Assembly (NCBI GenBank): GCA_977006965.1
Contig: OZ345377.1
Location: 1,550,001 to 1,614,000 of the forward strand
Direction of reading: 5' to 3'
Length of the DNA stretch: 64,000 nt
Source: Phymatolithon calcareum
Lineage: Eukaryota; Rhodophyta; Florideophyceae; Hapalidiales
Part shown: piece by piece, positions 17,606 to 28,016 of the stretch
Numbering within the stretch: the stretch's first letter is position 1
How the letters are laid out: each line of letters starts with the position of its first letter
Made by a program: the position numbers and the translations under genes
The notes under the pieces: model-generated
Database searches by the model: none
The model's input: the letters and a program-made list of their open reading frames with translations, nothing else
Told to the model about the DNA's origin: nothing

Positions 17606-18847
17606 ATACGGATGCTAGCAGGCCCGCTCTTTTGATATGTTCGTTGAGACCAAAATGATAATATTCACGGTACCATACATATTTAATCAAGCGGGCATGT
17701 CACCTCTTTCACGCCGGTACCAGCAGTCTCACAGTCTTCCCGCATATATCCAACTTCTCTTGTAAGTGCAGTTAGGAGGACCGATATGCGAAAAGGTGTT
17801 TGCACGGATGTGTGACTCACCTTAATTATGAACTGAAATCCGGAGGTCCTTGGAGTTCATAATTCGAAAATACTCCGTTCTTCACGTCCTGGCCCTGACG
17901 CTGCCCAGATGTGCCCACAAGCGCAACACTTAAAAGTGCAATTCAAGAGAGCTGTCGAGCATTAATATCAACCATAAGCTAGAACAAAGCCCGTCACATG
18001 TTCCGGTTCACAGAGAATCTGCCGAGGTCCTGAATCAGGCTTTTATCCTGGGATGGGTCATTTATTATTCTGAAACATGTCGGACGACCCAGTCACTTCA
18101 TTTTTTCTGGACACAACACATGTCTGGGGCGCTCTCCAGATTCAGATCCATTGGCTACATGGAAATTGAAACTGGGAACTGAGCGACAATTGATGCACCA
18201 AGTGAGGAAAACGCACGTATTCATGCCGGAACCCTCAACCCCAGAGCAGCCTCACGGCAACAGCATTGCAATGCTCATTGCTGGGGATGAACATTATTGA
18301 ATTTGCACCAATGGTATCACGGTCACAGGGTTGGCGAAAACAAAAAGACCAGGAAGCCCCGTTTGTTCAGCGTACCGCATTTTGAAGAGTGCTCACGGTC
18401 CTTGCGAGGAGAGACGTTTTCTGATTTGTGTACCTCTATCGACTCCTCTCAGGTGCTAAACAGACAGCGAGAGCTTGAAGTGAACTCACATCCATCCCTG
18501 TATCGACTGGTGTCATAGATCGCAATTTGACGCTGACCGAAAGCTTAAAAGGGCCTCCCGAAGGTGGAGAACTGAAGATCAGTGAGCCCCCGTGTACGAA
18601 AAGCAGGTCTCTCAAACTCTCTATCTACATCATGTACTGAACTAAACCACAGTGATTCATGCTGAAAACAACCTGATTTTAAAAAAATCGAAGTTGTGGC
18701 AGAATTGAACAACTTGGGGTCTAATTTTTGGCGATGTAAGATTGTCTTGCGCACAGCATCTCATAACCAGAGGGAACGTCTATTCTACATCCGTCTGATT
18801 TCACAGCAGATCCACATATCAAGCTATTGCTGGTGTCTTTGGCGGAT
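17606..18847. other. non-coding part of duplicated block between solo LTR and ORF-A copy 2
   Basis: This aligns with about 1500-2968 of copy 1 except for the LINE insertion there. The unoccupied LINE target is at 18,109-18,122, and the old LINE-tail relic is at 18,200-18,285. No gene. Confidence 0.6.
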
Positions 18848-20113
18848 CTAAAAGCTCGGAATATATCGAGCTGGTATTTTGCGGAGCCTCTTTCTACGCC
18901 TCGAGAACAACCCTGATTCTTCCCCTTCGAGATTTGCTGTCGCATCACCTTCTAACCTTTTTTTTGAACCTTGTTGAGTATTAACAGCTTCTTTCTGTCC
19001 AGCCTCCGACTTCGTCCTCTGTGATGATTCTGGAATGTTTTTAAGGAAACTGATGATGCTTTGCCGCAATTCACTTCGCAGCCACAATTCTCCTCCACAT
19101 GCATCTGTGGTTTTGTCATCTTGGTTCATGGTTGCTTCTGTGGGGCACGAAGTTGAAACCTTGATTTTGGGCAGCTGTGAAGGAGACAACAAGGGGTGGC
19201 ACTTCAGTTTCTGTCGAGCATCAACTATCCTCCGTTCCTCATCCTTCGACATCAGTCCTTCAGAGACGACTCTCTGTGAATAAGGGCGGCGGTCGTTTTC
19301 CTCCATCACGCTTAACAGCACACCAGGGACTACATTTCGAATATCAATTTGGTCCCAGTACTTCTGCAGGTGAACCAGAAAAGCCGAAACATCCTCAAAC
19401 AACCCCATCAGCTTCCCTTCCACTGATTTGGGAAACAGTAGTCTTCCCTCTTCTGCCAGTGCATCCAGCAGTCCACACAAGATTGCATCTTGACCAGGAA
19501 AAAGACAATTATAAACCGGCAGCGACGGGACGACATAGTCATCACTGTCCGATTGCATTCCCCACTGGGAGTCTGCCTGTCCCCGCTTCCTTCTCGACGT
19601 GTCAGGAACGGTCACATTCGACTCGAAATCCGTCACGAATGCCTTTTGCTCGCCACTCGACCGTTTTCTCTTGCTCCTACGAGGTCCAAAGCGTTTTGCA
19701 GAGGTGACCGAAATTTCAGAGGGTTGCAACTGTTCACTGCTCTGCGATGTCAATTCTATGTACACGCACAGGGCACCCCCGCGAAATCGATCGAGATTCC
19801 AAAATCGCGAATACGGTTCCAACACTGTCCCTGATTGGGGTGAAGTTCGAATGCTTTTCCGTATAGTTGCTTTCACAACTCGGTAAGCATCTTTGCGATT
19901 TGACTGCAAGAGTGGGACCGACTCCCGAATCCGCGCGTCGCGCAATGCCTCCTCAAGCGCATCTGCCGGTGTCCCTGCGCTTAGCCGGAAGGAAATGGGT
20001 GCGCTAGGTGTTGAGAATAATCCCCCTGGAGTTCTCGCCGCGATGTGGAAGGCGACCATGACCGCTTCGCTCACCCCGCCCGGTGGTCTTCTCATGCGTG
20101 GCGGAGGAATCAT
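18848..20113 (-). CDS. ORF-A copy 2, orphan 421-residue nuclear-type protein
   Basis: Same length as copy 1 when started at the ATG at 20,113. The frame continues upstream to a GTG, but that part is not open in copy 1, so the ATG is preferred. It keeps PRRSKRKR at 144-151, the acidic SDSDD run and the near-invariant core 189-301 (only F201Y, D202N, L205F and A271E differ). Differences concentrate in the linker 159-187 and the C-terminal 120 residues, as expected for disordered segments. No stops or frameshifts, although the neighbouring DNA has taken a solo LTR and many indels. Function unknown. Confidence 0.8.
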   Translation of the reverse strand: MIPPPRMRRPPGGVSEAVMVAFHIAARTPGGLFSTPSAPISFRLSAGTPADALEEALRDARIRESVPLLQSNRKDAYRVVKATIRKSIRTSPQSGTVLEPYSRFWNLDRFRGGALCVYIELTSQSSEQLQPSEISVTSAKRFGPRRSKRKRSSGEQKAFVTDFESNVTVPDTSRRKRGQADSQWGMQSDSDDYVVPSLPVYNCLFPGQDAILCGLLDALAEEGRLLFPKSVEGKLMGLFEDVSAFLVHLQKYWDQIDIRNVVPGVLLSVMEENDRRPYSQRVVSEGLMSKDEERRIVDARQKLKCHPLLSPSQLPKIKVSTSCPTEATMNQDDKTTDACGGELWLRSELRQSIISFLKNIPESSQRTKSEAGQKEAVNTQQGSKKRLEGDATANLEGEESGLFSRRRKRLRKIPARYIPSF

Positions 20114-21083
20114 TTCCTTTGGAGGTGTGTGCGGTGAATGCTTGAGGGAGCGTAGGAGGAACCCAAGCACAAATCGTCGAATACGGCTAGTATGAGACTT
20201 TCATAGTGCGAGCAAGGCGGGAAACTGAAAGAATGGAAAGGTCAGAATAAAACAGAATGATGGCACAAGGGAGGTACAGTAATGGGATTTGGACACGCCA
20301 CGATCTAACCAAGCTTACAAGGTCTTTCAGGCTGGCTGCACAGCGGTGCTGCATGAAGGTGGATACCATTGTGCTGTTTTGATTGTCGAATCATAACGCT
20401 TACAGGTGGAAGGGTATGAATATTCTTTCTGAACGTTTGTGCCCTCAGTGCCGACAGGATACACGGCAGCAGTAGACTTGTAGGCAGTGAGGTGATGTAC
20501 ATTTCCGGAACATGTAAAACCCCTGGCATACTGTGCCCACTACGAGTGCTTCTTTGAGCTCACGCGAGCATTTTCTCAAAGTCCAAGATCTCCATCAACG
20601 CACACTTCGTGGATGTACAGAGAACGAATCGAGGTAGTCTTTTTATTTGAATGTGTCAAAACTTAGATTACATGGAATATTGCTTTCGCCCCGTAATAAT
20701 AAAAGTGTGGCATAATTTAGAGGGACTAGAAAAGCGCCAGTCTAAGAGATATTTCCGAGAAGAAGAGGATAAAGCAGAAGAAAGATATTGAAGAAGAATA
20801 CAGGATACAGAGGTAGTCAAACAAGAACGAAGCTCCCATCGAAGCCTATGATTGCAATGATTCGAGGGAAATTTTCCTCGGAATAGGACATTACTGGCAA
20901 AAGAGCTGGGGCGACTCGTCTACGTTGGAGCAAGAAATGCAAAAGCCTGTGTGAACAAGTGAAGAAGGAAGGAAAGTAGCTCGGGCGCTCAACAAAATCC
21001 TGAGTGATACGAAATAGGATCGAGCTTGACACAGCGGCAATCAGAGTAGAAGTGCAGGCGCCAGTTATCGTCCAGTTGGGTAG
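20114..21083. other. upstream region of ORF-A copy 2
   Basis: This corresponds to 4235-5094. No conserved complete frame. Confidence 0.5.
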
Positions 21084-22202
21084 TCAGCCACCTCTACAAT
21101 AAACAGCAAACTTCAAAATTTGTACTTGTTTCTCCAGGTTGTTACATAACTCTCTTCGAATATCACAAGAAAGTATGCAACTCCAAGCGGAGTCCCTCAG
21201 AGTGATTTTCATGTGATTGAGCACATGACCATCAGCACGCAGACCTTCTGTTGTTGTTCGATCACAGCGTTGCGTAGTTGTTCTTGATTTATCTTGTAGA
21301 CGTCGATGTTGTCCAACAGGAGCCCAACGCACAGTCTTAACATTTCGAATGCAGATGGTAGAAAAAATGTATTCCCCTGCGCTAGCTCCTGCATCTCCAA
21401 GATAAACCCAATACAATTGCATTTGTCATTTTTATAGCACATGCATAAAGTCTCCACTGGACTTTAGATCGTCGAAGTTTCAGAACACCGCGATATGCCT
21501 TTTGCCCCTCACATTGCAGTGAATGTTTTGGAGGACTAAAGGAGAGTGCGTTTCCTCGGACTTTGGTGTGGAAGGGTTTTGCGACGTTGTCTATAGGACG
21601 ACGCTTAGACTGGAGGGGTTCTATAGTTGACACACAACAGTGACCTTAGACTGGAGGGATTCTATGATTGACGCACAACAGTGACGACTGTGTTCTTTGA
21701 GTTTAAGCGAATGAGGTCGAAGTCAGTGCCAGCATCAGATACCCTTCAATCTCCGAAGCGAAGCGAGTGCAGTCGGCGAGCACAACTCTTCTTTTAGAAC
21801 CAGGGCATCGAAAACCAGTACTGAAATTCCATTAAAGAATCCAGATCTCGCCATGACAGTTGAGCCATGACAGATGAGAACAAGCTCCACATATCCTGGC
21901 AACCACAACCACGGTCTCCAGCAGAAAGCGTATCGAGCATCCAGTCCTTCCATGTCATCCATCAGATGTTTGCACGACAGTCTCCAAGACGGAATTCGAC
22001 AACCCACACCCTGAGCCACCAGCTTCGACAAGCGCCATGCCTGGGCACACTCAGAATGTAAATTTGCGAACTTCACTAGTTCAGCGACAACAGCCCGTAT
22101 GGCACTGAGTTTCAGCATGCACTGAAAATGGTAGGCATACCTCGTGTCGCCGCAGCAACGAATGAACGCTGTCGCAGGAAGCACAACGCCTTGACCTGGC
22201 AC
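21084..22202 (-). pseudogene. gene C copy 2, frame-broken
   Basis: The longest part (21,735-22,202, 155 codons) contains GDTRYAYHF, AWRLSKLVAQG, CKHLMDDMEGLD and a C-terminal stretch FDALVLKEEL. Similarity to copy 1 continues in shifted frames: FDLIRLNSKN near 21,700, YACAIKMTNAIV near 21,430 and VIEQQQKVC near 21,240, ending at a stop aligned with that of copy 1. RRELCNNL lies at about 21,140. No upstream ATG in frame: a TAG precedes the open stretch. The product family was not recognised. It lacks the two insertions of copy 1 and is the better template for a gene model. Some apparent shifts might be introns. Confidence 0.55.
21606..21690. repeat. 41-bp direct tandem duplication
   Basis: The unit beginning cttagactggagg and ending cacaacagtgac occurs twice in a row here and once in copy 1 (about 6125-6165). 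Confidence 0.75.
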
Positions 22203-22239
22203 AACCGCGTTGTCGACGATCTGCTGCTAGGGCGTTCTC

Positions 22240-22819
22240 GATGGGTAGAATGTCTGCATGGGCATCCTCAAGTCGCGAATCGCGAGAACGGGGAAAGGTG
22301 AACCTTCACCATTAGTCAAGCAAGTTGCTAATTTCGTCGGGGGCGACTCAAGATCGCCGCTCAAGTTGAGTCGTCAACAAAGGCCCTATCGTCGCACCTG
22401 CTGAGCGGCTCAACATGTGCGACGATGGGCCCTACATTGACGACTCGGTCGTTCCGTACTTTTGAAACAAACGTAAATACGCGGTAGTGCAGATGACCGG
22501 AGCAAACGTTCGGGGGAGATTCGTAGGGAAGCGTGGTGCCTCCTTCGAAAAGCCAGCGAAGGTGAATGCAATAAATGCGGATTTTGGAAATATTTGAGAA
22601 TATTTTGGCCTGAAAGTAATTTTGAAAGGAAAATGTCTATCCCACTATCGTCTGCATTCCCTACCACCGAGATAAGAAGATAGATTGATATTCAAATTTG
22701 TGTTTTGGTTTATTGGAGAGAAAGGGATATTAAATATTTAGCGTTAGACGCATAAATACAAACAAGATAATAGAAAGAAGACCTTATACGCGTTAGTGCT
22801 GAGCATAGCTTCTAGGCCG
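22240..22819. repeat. module B, 3' flank of ORF-B copy 2
   Basis: Counterpart of 8130-8691 and 15,030-15,840. The roughly 65-bp right-end unit is single here. A local inverted duplication is inserted at 22,368-22,446. Confidence 0.7.
22368..22446. repeat. 30-bp inverted repeat from local inverted duplication
   Basis: The left arm 22,368-22,397 is the reverse complement of 22,417-22,446 with few mismatches. Copy 1 has only the right-arm sequence (about 8217-8250), so about 55 bp were added here by inverted copying of the neighbour. Confidence 0.8.
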
Positions 22820-24154
22820 CTAAGCTGAAGACGGAGAACCATTGACGGTATCCGCGGAGGTGGCCGCAGAAATGGCGGCGGCGGCATAGTCTTGATCGAT
22901 TCGTGCCGCGTCCTCAGTGACTGAGGTATCAGAAATCGCAGCATCGATAGCGGAAAGGGCAGCATGGACATCCACAGGTCCACGAATAGATGTTTGGGCA
23001 ATGAGAAAGTCGACGGGATTCAACGGCGGCACAAAAGCGACACAGGAATTGGGCTGAGTTTCTGTCGTTTCATTAGTTGTTAGGTCGACTATTTCGAGCT
23101 GAGCGGCAGAGATGACGCGCCGCTGCAGCCTATTTTGTCGGCGCAGGATGGACAAACGCTTGTACCGCACGCAATGGGGCTCCATGCATCGGATCTCATT
23201 ACAGACGTTGAGACAATGTGGGCATTGCCAGTCGTTTGGCACTGTTGTCTTGCCGGGCCATGGCACGTTCGCAATGCATTTACTGCATATGACTTTGCGA
23301 CAGCCTGGTTTCGTGCACGCGAATGGATGGGGTTTTGCGAGCGCTGTGCGTCGGTTGCACAAGTGACATGACCTGCTCGGTGGCTTGGCGGCAGAAGAAG
23401 CGGATCTATTGGCGGTCTTCCTTTTCTTTGACGGCGGGGAGGCTTGACGTGCAGTCGGACGTGGCTGCTGGGGTACGGAAAGATCATTCGGTGAGACATT
23501 CCGTGGTGAGCGCTTTACGCCGCGGTTAGGACTGCAGGCAATATCGACTGAGGAGGATGGAACGGTGGTGGTAGGTGCGACCAAAGATGATGGCACGGGA
23601 GAAACAGCGGAAGTGTTAGACGGCGGGAGAGGACTAATAGTTGATGTCGTCGCTTCCGCATGAGGTTCCTTTGAGGCAGTCGGTGGTGAGCATTTTTCCT
23701 CCAGATTGCGGTTGCAGGTGATGTCGATGGAGGAGGCTGACAGGGGAGCAGAATCGGAGGGTGCATGAGGCGGGAGGAAACCTAGAGCGGTCGCTTCCGA
23801 AATAGTTTCCTGTGAGGCAGTCGATGGAGAACGCTTTTCCACGAGAGTGCGGCTGCCGGTGAGATCTATGGTGGAAGGTGGCAACGGAGTACCAGCGGAG
23901 GGAGTAAAGGGCGGGAGAGGAGTGAGTGCAGGACAGACCGCGCTGGAAGCATCGGCAACTTGCAGATCGGGTAGCATGATGTTCCAATCGAGTGCGTCGG
24001 ATTCAGAAAATGCGGCCGCGGGAAAGATGGAATCGAACTCCTCGATGACAGGAAATTCGAAGGAAAGAGGGGCGAAGAGCGGGTCGAGGGGTTGGGGTGG
24101 AAGGTAATCGACCGAGAAGGGATCGTCTTCAGCGGTGTGGAGATTAGTACCCAT
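22820..24154 (-). CDS. ORF-B copy 2, 4CXXC/CDCA7-like Cys-rich protein with SIM-like motifs
   Basis: 444 codons from the ATG at 24,154. The frame is open further upstream through the hairpin, but copy 1 starts at the equivalent ATG. All Cys of the module and the Trp before WQCPHC are retained, as is PSKKRKT. The four SIM-like motifs are kept in altered form (STIDLTG, SSIDITC, SSVDIAC, EIVDLTT), i.e. substitutions that keep the hydrophobic-Asp-hydrophobic pattern. The C-terminus is three residues longer than copy 1 because the stop has shifted (SPSSA against SP). Expected to be nuclear. Whether it binds DNA or SUMO is inference. Confidence 0.8.
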   Translation of the reverse strand: MGTNLHTAEDDPFSVDYLPPQPLDPLFAPLSFEFPVIEEFDSIFPAAAFSESDALDWNIMLPDLQVADASSAVCPALTPLPPFTPSAGTPLPPSTIDLTGSRTLVEKRSPSTASQETISEATALGFLPPHAPSDSAPLSASSIDITCNRNLEEKCSPPTASKEPHAEATTSTISPLPPSNTSAVSPVPSSLVAPTTTVPSSSVDIACSPNRGVKRSPRNVSPNDLSVPQQPRPTARQASPPSKKRKTANRSASSAAKPPSRSCHLCNRRTALAKPHPFACTKPGCRKVICSKCIANVPWPGKTTVPNDWQCPHCLNVCNEIRCMEPHCVRYKRLSILRRQNRLQRRVISAAQLEIVDLTTNETTETQPNSCVAFVPPLNPVDFLIAQTSIRGPVDVHAALSAIDAAISDTSVTEDAARIDQDYAAAAISAATSADTVNGSPSSA

Positions 24155-24332
24155 GTTGGGGGATGCAGTGTGTGCGCATGTGTGGAATGCTCGGAAGTGA
24201 GGTTGGAGGATCGGTGAGCAAGTTCGGCGTGGAGGGTGATCGACGAGGAATAATGTTTTGGAGGCATCGGCGTTTCGAAATTTCAAACTCGCCTCCGCCG
24301 TCGAACGAACCTGACAACTATCAAGTGCAAAT

Positions 24333-24450
24333 GTTGAGCAACAGTGTGGATGTGAAGTGCACTGCAAATTCGGATTATCAAGTGCAAAATGTATTTTCGC
24401 ATTGGCTATCCGAATTTGCACTGCACTTCAGATCACGCAGCTACTCAAGA
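24333..24450. promoter_or_regulatory. imperfect hairpin upstream of ORF-B copy 2
   Basis: Counterpart of 10,197-10,314 with arms about 24,333-24,377 and 24,407-24,450. The pairing is conserved despite substitutions. Confidence 0.65.
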
Positions 24451-24470
24451 TTTAGCAAGGATAACTCCGA

Positions 24471-24492
24471 CTAACAAGAATGTTCTTGTTAG
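24471..24492. promoter_or_regulatory. 22-bp palindrome, covarying partner of 10,336-10,357
   Basis: ctaacaagaa-tg-ttcttgttag, with the compensated pair change relative to copy 1. Confidence 0.6.
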
Positions 24493-24768
24493 CCTGAGTT
24501 CAACGGCTAGCCCTGGAGACAGCCGAGAACATGGGTACATCTTAATAACGTACACCAGGTGAGCCGAATGACCACCTCCTTGTGTACACGCTATCATGAT
24601 TTACGCATGCCCGGAGCGGCGAGTGAATACATGCGATGAGCGGACCAATTTCAATCATGAAATCTACACATGAGTTCTCATTGAAAGTAACCTCTCGACT
24701 TTCGTTTCGACTGAAAGATAGTAATTGCCGTTCCGAAAATATAGTTTGGGCATGAAGAGCCATGCGAT

Positions 24769-25408
24769 TTACAGCAATCAGATTCCAGTTGATGGACCAA
24801 AAAAAGTAGGGAAAGTTCGCTGAATCAGCACACCTTGCCAATACTACTACTCATCCGTTGTGATACGGAGAGCACTTAATGCGGCAGTAAAATATACTTG
24901 CTTAGCAGCTAGGGATTTAAATAAAAACTCACACTTCTTCTTCTTCTCAGCAGCTAGGGACACAACACTCCAATAGGAAAAGAAGTGAGTATTGTAAGCT
25001 TCACTAGCAGTAGCAGCTGAAACGCATATCCCTTACAGTCTCAAGAGTGTTGCTGAGGGCGTTCAATAAATTCTACATCCAAAAATAAGTAAAATGTATT
25101 ATCGAAGACATGCTAGGTGCTCAGATAGAATACCAGACCTAAAAGAAAAGCCACCCTTTCACCTGAGGATGCCTTGCTGGTATATTTGTAGAGCTTTGGG
25201 GCTTTTAAAAACAAACTTGTCAAAAAAATTTATTTCGCACGCTACTCGCTCTGCTTTAGCTCCTTATCGCCAGTAGATGTAGAGGGGAATAGAATTCATT
25301 ACCATTATCGAGGGTTAGTTAGCGAATATCATAACATGTATTAGTTTTGGCAAGGGGTGCCGATGTAGCGAACTTTCCCGACTTTTTCGGTCCATGAGCA
25401 TTGCTGTA
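24769..25408. mobile_element. MITE of Tc1/mariner-pogo type with about 70-bp terminal inverted repeats
   Basis: The left end (ttacagcaatcag...tggaccaaaaaaagtaggg...caccttgcca, 24,769-24,841) is inverted at the right end (ttggcaaggggtgc...actttttcggtccatgagcattgctgta, 25,347-25,408). The ends read TACAGCAAT after a TA, as in Tc1/mariner-superfamily elements. The interior has no transposase. It contains gcagctaggga twice and, near 25,195-25,230, a stretch like the LINE 3' tail (ggggcttttaaaaacaaactt, then an A run), probably a nested insertion. It sits at the right edge of copy 2 of the block. Confidence 0.75.
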
Positions 25409-26521
25409 TATCCCCAAATTCTAATCGGCAAATCAATACAATCAGATTTCGGCCATCTCTGAGGGGATTTATAGAGTCAGATCGCCTTCTTAGGCAAGTG
25501 TTGCTGGTATGAATGGGGTATCAGCATCATGATCAGCATATGACGTGGGGCTCCGTGGTGGAAAGCTTGACGCATCTCCGTCGCCAACAGAGAGAGAGCT
25601 TGGCCAGAGGGGGCATATCCGATTCCAGCTTTCTTTCAAACGATACGATGGGCACGTTCTGATGCGCGACGAACTGCATTGCCTGGACCCTTGTATTAAT
25701 CCAAAGAGCGTCCTGCGCATTCTTACCGCGCAACACGCGAAATGCTAGAAAGCTGCCCTTTCCGCCGGACCAGAAAAAATGTCCATGTGAGCCGTATAAG
25801 CATCAAGGTCCAAGTGAAGCTTTCCGCCGTTGCAGTCGGTGCCGATGATTCGGTCTCTCGGTACGGGCACTGATGACAGCCGTAACCGGATCAACGACGT
25901 CGACTAAGATAATCGGCCAAGATGCCAATCTGAATCAGACGCTGCCCTTTTCTCGTGGAGCGACAAGCGGAATATTCTTGATCTTGAAGCACAGGGCCAA
26001 ACAACGCATGATATCACGCAGCAGTTTGTTCAAGAAGTGCAGCCACAGTTCGGCAACGGAATTCAAGAGACCCAAGGCACCCAGTTTACACATCGGTATA
26101 TCATCCCCATTTTCAATTATCGGTCGGGCACCACGGGAAACATTGTCCACTCTCAAGGTAATCCGACAGTGTGTGAACTTCTGCAACTTCCCGAGAAGCT
26201 CGACGGCAGGCTGATGTTTCCGTCTATGCCTCAAAACCGTCCCGCGAATCGCTACCTTTGAGCACCGCCGCAGAGTCATGTCGTCGGATCTATGCCCTCT
26301 GCTTTTCTTGTGCGGTACACGCAAATGAACGCGATCGGTAACTCGCATGGAATAGAGAGCAAGACCAATCATGAAGTTGCTCATGGAAAAACGTATCGTG
26401 AACAGGGCCTTGGAGCAATTCGGACAGAGCTCAATCCGAACAACGCAATTCGAAGCCTCGGGCGGACGTCCACCTGCAAACTAAGCTGAGCGGGCTGACG
26501 CAGACGCAGAGGAGGAATTAG
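25409..26521. other. no complete gene; repeat related to 13,600-13,940
   Basis: Frames are short and mutually inconsistent. Weak similarity to 13,620-13,940 is described there. A 149-codon minus-strand frame at 25,935-26,384 was not recognised and has no supporting signal. Confidence 0.4.
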
Positions 26522-26728
26522 CACAACGAGCATACAAAAGCAAGCCGCTTGCGAATTGATTTCGGGTTGCAGAAACTCAAGTGTGCCCTTGGGAAGGCGA
26601 GGCCACACTTGAAACTTACGACGAAGGCGGAGATTCTTGCACAGGCGCTGAAGTATGTTAACGAGACCCACGCAATATTTCAGGTGAACCACACCGGTGA
26701 GCCACACGATAGCCCTCTGTCTGGATGA
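26522..26728 (+). pseudogene. bHLH-like domain fragment or exon
   Basis: A 68-codon stretch between a TAG and a TGA reads as most of a basic helix-loop-helix domain: a basic end around NEHTKASRLRI, helix 1 FGLQKLKCAL, loop, then KLTTKAEILAQALKYV, matching the L-T-K-A-E-I-L-x-x-A-x-x-Y-V signature of helix 2. The preceding bases (ggaggaattag) could be a splice acceptor, so an exon of a transcription-factor gene is possible. No upstream exon with a start was identified, so a relic is equally likely. Confidence 0.5.
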
Positions 26729-26794
26729 CGACAGTTATTTTGTGCGGCGCGTAGGTAGAGTTTTTCAGCTTATGTAGAACCATGACTTTTTTAT

Positions 26795-26820
26795 TCAAGT
26801 TTATTTAAAAGCCCCACACT
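26795..26820 (-). mobile_element. LINE 3' terminus
   Basis: cttttttattcaagtttatttaaaagcccc is the reverse complement of the gggcttttaaataaacttgaat plus poly(A) ending seen at 36,575-36,600. How far the element extends to the right is unclear. Confidence 0.55.
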
Positions 26821-26906
26821 GTGCGATTGTTACATTATAAGTGTAGCTTCCTCTCGAGATTGCTTTCCCTTTGTTCTAGATGTAATGTAAATGAACAGTT
26901 CACATC

Positions 26907-27305
26907 TCAAGTCTTTTTGCTCAGTTCCACGGCTGCCAGAGACCTTCGCAAGTGAGAGAACATGGGGATCAGTTTCGTCATTACATAAGGCGGAGCTCGA
27001 AGGGTCGGAATGGGATTGAAGGGGCAAGTGTGATCCCAGTATTCTGGAGCTGAGGAGACTTGAGGGCAAATTTGGCAACCCGTTTGTAGTGAAATATTAG
27101 TACCAATGCTTTCACTGATCATGGCCATGAAAGAACTGTACAGGTGGACCATTTCGAATGAAGACGAATTCGCATCTTGAGCCGTCGCTTCGTCGAACCT
27201 TGGAGCAATGAGCGGTTGCGGAGCTCGCGAAAGAGCATCATGAATGGCGTCGGTGCTATTCATTGCGGGGTGGGGAAAGGTCGTGTGCACTCCTGATGAT
27301 CCCAT
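26907..27305 (-). CDS. hypothetical protein, 132 residues
   Basis: Open from an ATG at 27,305. No family was recognised. No signal peptide or membrane segment is visible. Cys residues are spaced CQICP. It lies just right of a LINE 3' terminus in the same orientation and could be chance or part of that element. There is no second copy in the window to test conservation. Confidence 0.25.
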   Translation of the reverse strand: MGSSGVHTTFPHPAMNSTDAIHDALSRAPQPLIAPRFDEATAQDANSSSFEMVHLYSSFMAMISESIGTNISLQTGCQICPQVSSAPEYWDHTCPFNPIPTLRAPPYVMTKLIPMFSHLRRSLAAVELSKKT

Positions 27306-28002
27306 GAAGTGATGCAGTGGCTTTGCTCTCCACTGCGCTGTCTCTATATGAACAAAGAATATTGAGCGCCGAGAATCTTAGGTGGTTGTTCCACTGATGC
27401 GCCGAGATAACCGTATCACATCATGCCTTTTCAAGCCATTACACAATATCGGCGAGAAATCTTGCTAGTGCCCGGAGCGAGCAGAGACGGTCGCATTAGC
27501 GTAAGCGCATGGATCCGCCCGCAAATAATTAGTGGAGCATGCCAATCCTAATCCTTCATCCAGGTTTTCGAAATGTTTCACCCTGGCTTTGACGTGTACT
27601 CGAAACAGAAAAGAAAGTTTTGTTCGCAGCATCTGGATTGGGAAATCATTGGGCATCCAAGTTTTAGAATGTATTTTTTAGAAAAGAATCAGAAAATATG
27701 TAAAGATCTTCTGGAAACATTTCAAGATTCCAAAGGAGCCCTGTTCACACGCTGCTAATTTTGCTTTCTTAAGGCCCTCGGCTATTTTCATATCTGTAGA
27801 AGCATCCTAGCAGTTGAGGATATTATAAGAGCGAACCATTTACAAGCAACTTGTTTGCAAGCTTGGGGATGTATCAATCAGTAGCCCTGTAGCATAGAGT
27901 CTTCGCTTGCTTCTATTCCACGTCATACATTCTACGTCATACCTTCTCGAGCTGGAGCTCACAAGTACAAATACTTTATAGTCATGACAGTAGCTGCACA
28001 GA
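27306..28002. other. no gene seen
   Basis: A 61-codon plus-strand frame from an ATG at 27,573 is the longest item and has no recognisable feature. Confidence 0.4.
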
Positions 28003-28016
28003 TTCGGTGCCCTCGA

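Noticed and set aside
20114-20170. Upstream GTG extension of ORF-A copy 2
   Set aside because: Not open in copy 1; the ATG at 20,113 gives equal-length products.
24155-24421. N-terminal extension of ORF-B copy 2 through the hairpin
   Set aside because: Starts at GTG inside the palindrome and is not in frame in copy 1; the ATG at 24,154 matches copy 1.
25935-26384. 149-codon minus-strand frame as a retrotransposon polyprotein fragment
   Set aside because: No protease, RT, RNase H or integrase motif could be placed in it or its neighbours.
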